A stretch of DNA of 11,574 nucleotides from JAEKLB01 sp050249235 (GCA_050249235.1 JBFWQW010000090.1:1-11574), one strand, 5' to 3'; numbered from the stretch's first letter, positions 1 through 8,380 are shown. Made by a program: numbers and translations. Notes: generated from the letters alone by a model not told the origin.

Positions 1-180
1 ACGGGTGCGCTCGACCTCGATGCGGCTGATGGCGGCGTGGGGCAGCTGGGTGGTGAGGTAGTCGCGGATGTGCCAGTCCTCGATCAGGTAGTCGCGGTAC
101 TCGCGATCGCTGAACCAGCGCGACTTCCAGTCGGTGGTGACACCGAGGCGGAACCCGTAGGGATTGACCTTCTGGCCCAT
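1..180 (-). CDS. rpsC: 30S ribosomal protein S3, N-terminal 60 residues (gene continues outside the window)
   Basis: Reading down from the ATG at 180 gives a protein starting MGQKVNPYGFRLGV, the classic S3 N-terminus, followed by a W-K-S-R-W-F segment and DYLIEDWHIRDYL, also typical of bacterial S3. The frame is open to base 1, so about 60 of the roughly 220-280 residues usual for S3 are visible; the KH domain and C-terminal domain are outside. S3 sits at the mRNA entry channel of the 30S subunit. The start ATG shares one base with the rplV stop (TAATG), so translation is probably coupled to rplV. It is the last visible gene of the S10-type cluster. Identity is certain; only the 3' end is unknown. 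Confidence 0.97.
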   Translation of the reverse strand, partial: MGQKVNPYGFRLGVTTDWKSRWFSDREYRDYLIEDWHIRDYLTTQLPHAAISRIEVERTR

Positions 181-1058
181 TACTCGTCCTCGTCCTTCGC
201 CGGCGCCCCGTCGGCTGTGGTGTCGCCGGCTCCGGTGTCGTCCGCTGTGGTCTTGTTGGTTGCGCTGTCCTCGGCGGCGGGGTCGCCGGGAAGCTCGTCC
301 TCGATCGTGACCTCGGCCCCTTCCTCGTGATCGGCCAGGGTCTCGGCCTGCTGCGTACCGGCCGACTCCTCCTCGACGACCTTCACGGCCGGGACGGGCC
401 GGCGGCCGGCGGCGTCGGCCTCGGCCAGCGCCTCGACGTCGTCGGCCGTGGCCTCGTCGTGCTCGTGCTCGCCGTGGTCGTGGCCGTCGTGCTCACCATG
501 GTCGTGATCGTGGCCCTCGTGATCGTCGTGGTCCGGCGCGGCCGCCTCCTGGCGGGACCGGCGGATGCGGCGGCGCCGCTCCTCGGCGACCTGCTGGCCG
601 GCCCGGCGGGCCGCCCGGCTCCCGGGTCGGCTGGCCTCGAGGGTCCGGCGCCGCTCGAGCTCGCGCTCGGGCATCCGGGACACGATGATCGTGATGTGGC
701 ACGAGCGCTTGCGGATCCGGCTGGCCCGGCCCCGGGCCCGGGGCCGCATCCGCCGCAGGGTCTTGCCCTCGTCGGCGAAGCAGGCCGAGACGAACAGGTC
801 CTCGGGGATCTGGTCGTCGTTGTGCTCGGCGTTGGCGACGGCCGAGGCGAGGACCTTGCGGATGACGATGGCCGCGTCCCGCTCGGAGAAGCGCAGGATC
901 TCGTCGGCGGCGGCGACGTCGTGGCCCCGGATGAGGTCGAGGACGACCCGCGCCTTGGAGGCCGACATGCGGATGTGGCGGGCCACGGCCTTCGTGCCCG
1001 GCCGCTCGTTGGTCTTCCCGGTGGTCGGCACCTCGGCGCCGCGGACGAGGGTCTTCAT
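180..1058 (-). CDS. rplV: 50S ribosomal protein L22 with a very long basic / His-Asp-rich / acidic C-terminal extension
   Basis: The 292-residue product has a normal L22 core at about residues 20-128: VARHIRMSASKARVVLDLIRG, then the tunnel hairpin around residues 101-121 (LRRMRPRARGRASRIRKRS) and the closing strand HITIIVS. L22 binds 23S rRNA and its hairpin lines the peptide exit tunnel. Ordinary L22 is about 110-130 residues; here some 160 more follow. Residues 131-171 are Arg-rich and probably helical. Residues 177-200 hold ten His among Asp/Glu/Gly, including two HDHGEH copies. Residues 201-292 are Asp/Glu/Ala/Thr-rich, strongly acidic and probably disordered. The start ATG at 1058 overlaps the rpsS stop (ATGA) and fits the family N-terminus; the open frame extends upstream to 1490 but only as a shadow of rpsS and rplB. 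The stop overlaps the rpsC start, so the tail is in frame and not a read-through artefact. The role of the tail is unknown; metal binding is inference. Confidence 0.96.
   Translation of the reverse strand: MKTLVRGAEVPTTGKTNERPGTKAVARHIRMSASKARVVLDLIRGHDVAAADEILRFSERDAAIVIRKVLASAVANAEHNDDQIPEDLFVSACFADEGKTLRRMRPRARGRASRIRKRSCHITIIVSRMPERELERRRTLEASRPGSRAARRAGQQVAEERRRRIRRSRQEAAAPDHDDHEGHDHDHGEHDGHDHGEHEHDEATADDVEALAEADAAGRRPVPAVKVVEEESAGTQQAETLADHEEGAEVTIEDELPGDPAAEDSATNKTTADDTGAGDTTADGAPAKDEDE
453..533 (-). other. His/Asp-rich, potential metal-binding segment of the L22 tail
   Basis: Codons 176-202 of rplV encode His at 177, 180, 183, 185, 187, 190, 193, 195, 198 and 200, alternating with Asp, Glu and Gly. 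There are two HDHGEH copies eight residues apart. The copies differ at two third-codon positions (CAT/CAC and GGT/GGC), both synonymous, which fits selection for the protein sequence rather than a fresh DNA duplication. Such His-Asp runs are known in zinc and nickel transporters and metallochaperones (ZnuA loops, HypB, SlyD, CDF proteins). Binding of metal by this one is inferred from composition only. Confidence 0.75.
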
Positions 1059-1339
1059 CGCCGACCCCGCGCCCCGCGCTCCTGGCCGGCGTGGAACCGG
1101 AAGGTGCGGGTGGGTGCGAACTCGCCGAGCTTGTGCCCGACCATGGACTCGGTGATGTAGACGGGCACGTGCTTGCGGCCGTCGTGCACGGCGATGGTGT
1201 GGCCCACCATCTCGGGGATGATCGTCGACCGGCGGGACCAGGTCTTGACGACCCGCTTCTCGTTGACCTCGTTCAGCGCGTCCACCTTCTTCAACAGGTG
1301 GCCATCGACGAACGGGCCCTTCTTCAGACTGCGAGGCAT
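1055..1339 (-). CDS. rpsS: 30S ribosomal protein S19
   Basis: This 94-residue protein opens MPRSLKKGPFVDGHLLKKV and contains RVVKTWSRRSTIIPEMVGHTI, HDGRKHVPVYITESMVGHKL and GEFAPTRTFRFH, the diagnostic blocks of bacterial S19. S19 binds the 16S rRNA 3' domain in the 30S head, with S13, near the A-site tRNA and intersubunit bridges. The start ATG at 1339 is preceded by AAGGGG seven bases upstream, which overlaps the rplB stop codon; the gap to rplB is only 11 nt. The stop overlaps the rplV start by four bases (ATGA). Length and motifs are normal; nothing odd is seen. Confidence 0.98.
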   Translation of the reverse strand: MPRSLKKGPFVDGHLLKKVDALNEVNEKRVVKTWSRRSTIIPEMVGHTIAVHDGRKHVPVYITESMVGHKLGEFAPTRTFRFHAGQERGARGRR

Positions 1340-1346
1340 GCAGGTT

Positions 1347-1352
1347 CCCCTT
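1347..1352 (-). promoter_or_regulatory. rpsS ribosome binding site overlapping the rplB stop
   Basis: On the minus strand the bases read TAAGGGG, so the Shine-Dalgarno AAGGGG begins inside the TAA stop of rplB and lies seven bases before the rpsS ATG. This supports the chosen start and suggests that ribosomes ending rplB reinitiate on rpsS. Confidence 0.75.
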
Positions 1353-2187
1353 ACCGCCGGGCGCCGCGGGTGCGGCGGCGGCGGACGATGAGCTTGTCGG
1401 ACTCCTTGCGGCGGGCGCGCGTGCGGCCCTCGGGCTTGCCCCACGGGGAGACCGGATGGCGGCCACCGGAGGTCTTCCCCTCGCCGCCACCGAGGGGGTG
1501 GTCGACCGGGTTCATGGCGACGCCGCGGGTCTGGGGCTTGACGCCCTTCCAGCGGTTGCGCCCGGCCTTGCCGATCTTGATCAGCTCGGCTTCGGCGTTG
1601 CCGACCTCGCCGATGGTGGCCCGGCAGTCGATCGGGACGCGGCGCATCTCGGTGCTGGGCAGGCGCAGGGTGGCGAAGTCGCCTTCCTTGGCGACCAGCT
1701 GCACCGACGACCCGGCGCTGCGGGCCAGCTTGCCGCCCGCCCCCGGCTGCAGCTCGACGTTGTGGATCGTGGTGCCGACCGGGATGTAGCGCATGGGCAG
1801 CGCGTTGCCGGGACGGATCTCGGCGTCACGGCCGTTGGCCAGCTTGTCGCCGACCTTGAGGCCCCGGGCGGCGAGGACGTAGCGCTTCTCCCCGTCGTGG
1901 AAGTGCAGCAGGGCGATGCGGCAGTTGCGGTTCGGGTCGTACTCGATCGTCGCGACCGTGGCCGGCACGCCGTCCTTGTTCCGCTTGAAGTCGACGATCC
2001 GGTACAGCTGCTTGTGGCCGCCACCCCGGTGCCGGGCCGTCTTCCGGCCATTGGCGTTGCGGCCGCCGGTCCGCGGCTTGGGCACCACGAGGGAGCGCTC
2101 GGGCCGGGTGGCGGTGATCTCGGCGAAGTCGGAGACGGTCTGGAACCGGCGTCCGGGCGATGTGGGTTTGCGCTTGCGCAGGGCCAT
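1351..2187 (-). CDS. rplB: 50S ribosomal protein L2 (HPLGGGEG variant)
   Basis: The 278-residue protein starts MALRKRKPTSPGRR and aligns by eye along its whole length with bacterial L2 (273 in E. coli): GGRNANGRKTARHRGGGHKQ, YRIVDFKRNKDGVPA, IPVGTTIHNVELQPG, KLARSAGSS, and CRATIGEVGNAE. L2 is a primary 23S rRNA binder near the peptidyl-transferase centre and takes part in subunit association. The usual motif NPVDHPHGGGEG reads NPVDHPLGGGEG here: His230 is kept but residue 232 is Leu (codon CTC at 1494-1492). The C-terminus is Arg-rich. The start ATG at 2187 was chosen over the upstream in-frame codon at 2226 because it gives the family N-terminus; GAGAG lies just upstream. It lies 7 nt after rplW and 11 nt before rpsS. 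Confidence 0.98.
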   Translation of the reverse strand: MALRKRKPTSPGRRFQTVSDFAEITATRPERSLVVPKPRTGGRNANGRKTARHRGGGHKQLYRIVDFKRNKDGVPATVATIEYDPNRNCRIALLHFHDGEKRYVLAARGLKVGDKLANGRDAEIRPGNALPMRYIPVGTTIHNVELQPGAGGKLARSAGSSVQLVAKEGDFATLRLPSTEMRRVPIDCRATIGEVGNAEAELIKIGKAGRNRWKGVKPQTRGVAMNPVDHPLGGGEGKTSGGRHPVSPWGKPEGRTRARRKESDKLIVRRRRTRGARR

Positions 2188-2194
2188 CGTTCTC

Positions 2195-2482
2195 TCAGCT
2201 CTCGAACAGCTCGATGCGGTCGTCACCGACGAGGGTGACGATCGCCCGCTTGGTGTCGGGGCGCTTGCCGAAGGTGGTCGCCCGCCGGTTCCGCTTGCGC
2301 TTCCCCTGGCGGTTGAGGGTGTTCACCTTCAGCACCCGAACGCCGAAGATCGACTCCACCGCCTGGCGGATCTGGATCTTGTTGGCGTCCGGGTGCACCA
2401 CGAAGGTGTAGGCGCCCGTGGCGTTCAGGGCGTAGCTCTTCTCGCTCACGATCGGGCGGACGACGACGTCACGGGGGTCCAT
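2195..2482 (-). CDS. rplW: 50S ribosomal protein L23
   Basis: This 95-residue protein begins MDPRDVVVRPIVSEKSYAL and continues YTFVVHPDANKIQIRQAVESIFGV, VLKVNTLNRQGKRKRN, RRATTFGKRPDTKRAIVTL. The pattern is that of bacterial L23, with its conserved IRPIVSEKS N-terminal block and the basic loop that binds 23S rRNA domain III. L23 sits at the exit of the peptide tunnel and docks trigger factor and SRP. Length is normal. The start ATG overlaps the rplD stop by four bases (ATGA), which implies coupling; rplB follows after 7 nt. Nothing unusual is seen. Confidence 0.97.
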   Translation of the reverse strand: MDPRDVVVRPIVSEKSYALNATGAYTFVVHPDANKIQIRQAVESIFGVRVLKVNTLNRQGKRKRNRRATTFGKRPDTKRAIVTLVGDDRIELFES

Positions 2483-3174
2483 CAGGCGTCGTCCCCTTCG
2501 GTGGCTGCTGGCTCGGTGGTGGTGGGCGGCGCCGTGACGGCGACCGGCGTCGTGGTGGCGGCACCGGTGCGGCCGGGCAGCGTGGCCCGGGTGAACACCA
2601 CGTAGTCGCTCACCAGCACGTCGTAGGCGTTGAGCTCGCCGGTCAGGCAGACGTGGACCTCGGGGATGTTGCGGAAGCTCTTCGAGGCGACGACGTCGTC
2701 CCGGGAGACGACCACAAGCACCCGGCCGCTCACGCCGAGCTGGCCGAGGAGGGCGGCCGCCGACCTGGTGCTCGGTCCGTCGAAGCCCCAGTCCTCGACG
2801 ACGACGACCTTGCCGTCGGCGGCCCGGTCGGAGAGCGCCGACAGGAGCGCCAGGCGGATCATCTTCTTGGGGGTGCGCTGGCGGTACGAGCGGGGCTTCG
2901 GCCCGAGGGCCACGCCGCCGCCCTGCCAGTGCGGCGCCCGGCTGGAGCCCTGGCGGGCCCGGCCGGTGCCCTTCTGGCGCCAGGGCTTGGCCCCGCCACC
3001 ACGCACCTCGGCACGGGTCTTGGTGGACTGCGTGCCGGACCGGCGGGCCGCCAGCTGGGCGGTCACGACCTGGTGCATGAGGGGGACGTTCGGGGCGAGG
3101 CCGAAGACGGCGTCGTCGAGCTCGACGGAGCCGGCCGACGCGCCGGATGCCGATCGGACGGGAGCGGAGGCCAT
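2482..3174 (-). CDS. rplD: 50S ribosomal protein L4 with Thr/Pro/Ala-rich C-terminal tail
   Basis: The 230-residue product has the L4 tunnel-loop block at about residues 50-95 (STKTRAEVRGGGAKPWRQKG, then TGRARQGSSRAPHWQGGGVA), then RSYRQRTPKKMIRLALLSALS and a Rossmann-like C-terminal half ending LNAYDVLVSDYVVFT at about 195. L4 binds 23S rRNA and its loop lines the exit tunnel. In E. coli L4 also represses its own S10 operon. E. coli L4 is 201 residues; here about 30 extra residues (TTTPVAV, PPTTTEP, EGDDA) form a low-complexity tail. The rplC stop and the ATG share one base (TGATG); a GTG one codon earlier (3177) would also work and gives a four-base overlap. The stop overlaps rplW. Its proximity to the structured rplC leader makes it a candidate autoregulator, by analogy. 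Confidence 0.96.
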   Translation of the reverse strand: MASAPVRSASGASAGSVELDDAVFGLAPNVPLMHQVVTAQLAARRSGTQSTKTRAEVRGGGAKPWRQKGTGRARQGSSRAPHWQGGGVALGPKPRSYRQRTPKKMIRLALLSALSDRAADGKVVVVEDWGFDGPSTRSAAALLGQLGVSGRVLVVVSRDDVVASKSFRNIPEVHVCLTGELNAYDVLVSDYVVFTRATLPGRTGAATTTPVAVTAPPTTTEPAATEGDDA

Positions 3175-3815
3175 CACCGACCTGCCTTCACCGCGTCGCG
3201 GACGAGGACGAGGCCGCCCTTGGGGCCGGGCACGGCGCCCTTGACGAGCAGCAGGTTGCGCTCGGCGTCGGCCGACACCACCTCGAGGTTGAGGGTGGTG
3301 ACCCTCTCGGCGCCCATGCGCCCGGCCATGCGGGTGCCCTTGAACACCCGGGAGGGGGTGGCGCAGGCGCCGACGGAGCCGGGGGCCCGGTGCACGCGGT
3401 GGGCACCGTGGGAGGCGGGCAGGCCCTTGAAGTTGTGGCGCTTCATGCCGCCGGCGAAGCCCTTGCCCTTCGAGATGGCGGTGACGTCGACGAGCGAGCC
3501 CGCCTCGAGCACGTCGACGCCGATCTCCTGGCCGATCTCGTAGCCGGCGGTGTCCTCGAGCCGCAGCTCGACCAGCCGGATGCCGGCGTCGACCCCGCCC
3601 TTGGCGAAGTGGCCGGCCTCGGGCTTGGTGAGCCGGGAGGGCTTCTTCAGCCCGTACGTCACCTGGAGGGCGCTGTACCCGTCCGTGTCCGGGCGCTTGA
3701 CCTGCACCACCCGGCAGGGCGTCACCCTCAGGACGGTGACGGGCACGACCCGGTTCTGGTCGTCCCAGACCTGGGTCATGCCCACCTTCTCGCCCACGAT
3801 CGCTTTCGTCGCCAT
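3174..3815 (-). CDS. rplC: 50S ribosomal protein L3
   Basis: The 213-residue protein starts MATKAIVGEKVGMTQVWDD and contains VTVLRVTPCRVVQVKR, SKGKGFAGGMKRHNFKG, ASHGAHRVHRAPGSVGACAT and RVFKGTRMAGRMGAERVT, all diagnostic of bacterial L3. L3 is an early assembly protein whose long loop reaches toward the peptidyl-transferase centre. The GSVGACATP segment, lacking the E. coli methylated Gln, is the usual actinobacterial form. The start ATG at 3815 has AAGGA twelve bases upstream, which is a rather long spacing. This is the first gene after the 316-nt gap and probably heads its own transcript; a promoter candidate lies at 3987-4015. It is followed without gap by rplD. Confidence 0.98.
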   Translation of the reverse strand: MATKAIVGEKVGMTQVWDDQNRVVPVTVLRVTPCRVVQVKRPDTDGYSALQVTYGLKKPSRLTKPEAGHFAKGGVDAGIRLVELRLEDTAGYEIGQEIGVDVLEAGSLVDVTAISKGKGFAGGMKRHNFKGLPASHGAHRVHRAPGSVGACATPSRVFKGTRMAGRMGAERVTTLNLEVVSADAERNLLLVKGAVPGPKGGLVLVRDAVKAGR

Positions 3816-3865
3816 GGCGGCTGCGTTTCCTTGGTCCCTGGGGCGGTCGGGCCGCCCTCGATCAT
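3776..3865 (-). other. Possible 29-codon upstream ORF overlapping the rplC start
   Basis: An ATG at 3865 is preceded at seven bases by GGAG, which lies in the descending arm of the hairpin at 3869-3900. The frame (MIEGGPTAPGTKETQ, then a Trp/Arg-rich end) runs 40 nt into rplC in another frame and stops at TGA 3778-3776. It could couple leader structure to rplC translation. It is equally likely to be a chance frame in GC-rich DNA; no homology is recognised. Confidence 0.2.
3841..3857 (-). promoter_or_regulatory. Small leader hairpin next to the rplC ribosome binding site
   Basis: Perfect 6-bp stem (3841-3846 with 3852-3857) around a 5-nt loop, about 25 nt upstream of the rplC ATG and just before the AAGGA. 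It could affect ribosome access. In DNA this GC-rich, a single 6-bp stem is weak evidence by itself. Confidence 0.4.
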
Positions 3866-3868
3866 GCG

Positions 3869-3900
3869 AGCACTCCGCACGGCGAGGCCGGCGGAGTGCT
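3869..3900 (-). promoter_or_regulatory. Strong hairpin in the rplC leader (attenuator or terminator-like)
   Basis: A perfect 10-bp inverted repeat (3869-3878 with 3891-3900) continues, after one bulged base at 3879, as a further 4-bp stem (3880-3883 with 3887-3890) closed by a 3-nt loop: 14 pairs in 32 nt. It ends 53 nt before the rplC start. No T-run follows on the minus strand, so it is either a U-less terminator/attenuator, as is common in actinomycetes, or a protein-binding leader element. Confidence 0.65.
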
Positions 3901-3912
3901 GGTCAGGTTGTG

Positions 3913-3943
3913 CCGAGCGGTATCCGGATCCGGACCGGCTCGG
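3913..3943 (-). promoter_or_regulatory. Leader hairpin enclosing a 12-bp palindrome
   Basis: CCGAGCGGT (3913-3921) pairs with 3934-3943 with one bulged G. The 12-nt loop region overlaps a perfect 12-bp palindrome TCCGGATCCGGA (3923-3934). The element could act as RNA structure in the leader or as a DNA site. Its role is unknown. Confidence 0.45.
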
Positions 3944-3957
3944 ACGTCGAATTTGGT

Positions 3958-3973
3958 CCCGGGCACTCCCGGG
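3958..3973 (-). promoter_or_regulatory. First hairpin of the putative rplC leader
   Basis: CCCGGG at 3958-3963 and again at 3968-3973 can pair as a 6-bp stem with a 4-nt loop. It would be the first structure after the transcription start predicted near 3980. Confidence 0.4.
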
Positions 3974-3986
3974 GCACGAAGGCGAG

Positions 3987-4015
3987 AGGCTAGCCGCCGG
4001 GGCGGAGCCCGGCAA
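3987..4015 (-). promoter_or_regulatory. Candidate promoter for the rplC-rplD-rplW-rplB-rpsS-rplV-rpsC transcript
   Basis: On the minus strand TTGCCG (4015-4010) and TAGCCT (3992-3987) are separated by 17 bases, fitting the actinobacterial housekeeping pattern TTGnnn-17/18-TAnnnT. The same design (TTGCCC/TAGCAT) stands before rpsL at 8843-8872. A start near 3980 would give a leader of about 165 nt. A GC hairpin (3996-4001 with 4008-4013) lies in the spacer. Predicted from sequence only. Confidence 0.55.
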
Positions 4016-4030
4016 TCCGGTCATCCTCGG

Positions 4031-4081
4031 TGCGCAAGCTGGATCTTCAGTGCGCAAGCTGGATCTTCAGTGCGCAAGCTG
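4031..4081. repeat. 20-nt tandem direct repeat, about 2.5 copies
   Basis: TGCGCAAGCTGGATCTTCAG occurs exactly twice (4031-4050, 4051-4070), followed by its first 11 bases (4071-4081); bases 4022-4030 match a further, degenerate copy in 6 of 9 positions. It lies between the rpsJ stop and the promoter candidate, ending 15 bp upstream of the -35 box, so it is well placed for a regulator. Ten bases of the unit (GCTGGATCTT) also occur in the last codons of rpsJ (4140-4149), hinting at an origin by local duplication. It is not a CRISPR: there are no spacers. Confidence 0.85.
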
Positions 4082-4098
4082 TTGCCGTCGGTGCGCTG

Positions 4099-4114
4099 GT
4101 CGCCGTCCGGCGAC
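4099..4114 (-). terminator. Possible weak terminator hairpin after rpsJ
   Basis: GTCGCC (4099-4104) pairs perfectly with 4109-4114 around a 4-nt loop, 17 nt after the rpsJ stop. There is no T-run, and six base pairs is short, so this is a candidate end or pause site of the str transcript rather than a convincing terminator. Confidence 0.35.
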
Positions 4115-4131
4115 GCGCCCACCGGGGCGGC

Positions 4132-4446
<315 letters not shown>

Positions 4447-4451
4447 CGTCG

Positions 4452-5636
<1,185 letters not shown>

Positions 5637-5691
5637 GGTGGCTCCCGGTTTCCTTGTCTTCTCAGGTGGTGACGTCTGCTCGGGCGTTCGA

Positions 5692-5737
5692 GGTGCGGCT
5701 GGTGCGTGCGATCGGTGCGGGACGTGCGGGCGGTGCG
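5692..5737. repeat. Degenerate short repeat, GGTGCG-type hexamers about every 9 nt, in the fusA-tuf gap
   Basis: GGTGCG occurs at 5692, 5701, 5714 and 5732, with CGTGCG at 5723; spacings are 9, 13, 9 and 9 nt. On the mRNA strand it reads as CGCACC blocks. It fills about half of the 108-nt gap between the fusA stop and the tuf start. No promoter was recognised in this gap. Function is unknown; it may be simple slippage in GC-rich DNA. Confidence 0.5.
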
Positions 5738-5744
5738 GGGCGGA

Positions 5745-7832
<2,088 letters not shown>

Positions 7833-7857
7833 TGTCTGCTGCCTTCGCTACGTGCGA

Positions 7858-7881
7858 CGACCGGGCCATCGGGCCCGGTCG
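7858..7881 (-). promoter_or_regulatory. 10-bp hairpin between rpsG and fusA
   Basis: Bases 7858-7867 pair perfectly with 7872-7881 around a 4-nt loop (CGAT on the mRNA strand). The stem is almost all G-C and lies 25 nt before the fusA ATG, 11 nt before its GAAGG. No T-run follows. It could be a partial terminator, an RNase processing site or a translational control element setting the ratio of S7 to EF-G. The choice between these cannot be made from sequence. Confidence 0.6.
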
Positions 7882-7909
7882 CTTCGGTGTGGGGGTGGGA
7901 CCGGCCCGG

Positions 7910-8380
7910 CTACCAGCGGTAGTGGGCGAACGCCTTGTTCGACTCGGCCATCTTCTGCATGTCCTCGCGGCGCTTGACCGAGGCGCCCACGCCGTTGGCG
8001 GCGTCGAGGAGCTCGTTGGCGAGGCGCAGGGCCATCGTCTTCTCGCGCCGCTGGCGGGCGTAGCCGACGATCCAACGGATGGCGAGGGTGTTGGCCCGGC
8101 GGGGCCGGACCTCGACGGGGACCTGGTAGGTGGCGCCACCGACCCGGCGGCTCTTCACCTCGAGGGCGGGCTTGACGTTCTCGATCGCCGTCTTCAGGGT
8201 GCCGAGGGCGTCGCCGCCGCCCTTCTCGTCGGCGACGGTGAGGGCGTCGTAGACGATCCTCTCGGCCACCGACCGCTTGCCCCGGCTGAGGACCTTGTTG
8301 ACGACCTGGGTGACGAGCACCGACCGGTAGATCGGGTCGGGCATGAGGTCGCGGCGGGGGGCGGGGCCTTTGCGGGGCAT
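7910..8380 (-). CDS. rpsG: 30S ribosomal protein S7
   Basis: The 156-residue protein begins MPRKGPAPRRDLMPDPIYRS and contains VTQVVNKVLSRGKRSVAERI, ALEVKSRRVGGATYQVPVEV, RPRRANTLAIRWIV and ANELLDAANGVGASVKRRED, ending AFAHYRW. These are the hallmarks of S7, a primary assembly protein of the 30S head that contacts E-site tRNA. Length equals the common 156-residue form. The start ATG shares one base with the rpsL stop (TAATG); a longer upstream frame exists but is a shadow of rpsL. In E. coli S7 represses the str mRNA at the rpsL-rpsG junction; the one-base overlap here leaves no room for that site between the two genes. Confidence 0.98.
   Translation of the reverse strand: MPRKGPAPRRDLMPDPIYRSVLVTQVVNKVLSRGKRSVAERIVYDALTVADEKGGGDALGTLKTAIENVKPALEVKSRRVGGATYQVPVEVRPRRANTLAIRWIVGYARQRREKTMALRLANELLDAANGVGASVKRREDMQKMAESNKAFAHYRW

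Noticed and set aside
327..1160. Plus-strand open frame with long hydrophobic Val/Leu runs resembling membrane segments
   Set aside because: The hydrophobic runs are the complement of the His/Asp codons (GTG/GTC opposite CAC/GAC) of the rplV tail; the minus-strand reading has a full ribosomal protein and coupled start and stop signals.
1059..1490. N-terminal extension of the rplV frame upstream of 1058
   Set aside because: It overlaps rpsS and the end of rplB out of frame; the ATG at 1058 overlaps the rpsS stop and gives a normal L22 N-terminus.
3175..3177. GTG start for rplD one codon upstream of the ATG
   Set aside because: It is possible and gives a four-base overlap with rplC, but ATG at 3174 is the stronger start; the difference is one residue.
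3360..3400. L3 lacking the Gln that is methylated in E. coli
   Set aside because: The GCATP-type sequence is the usual form in actinobacteria such as M. tuberculosis, so it is not unusual here.
4022..4096. CRISPR array
   Set aside because: The direct repeats are contiguous with no spacers, there are fewer than three full copies and no cas genes nearby.
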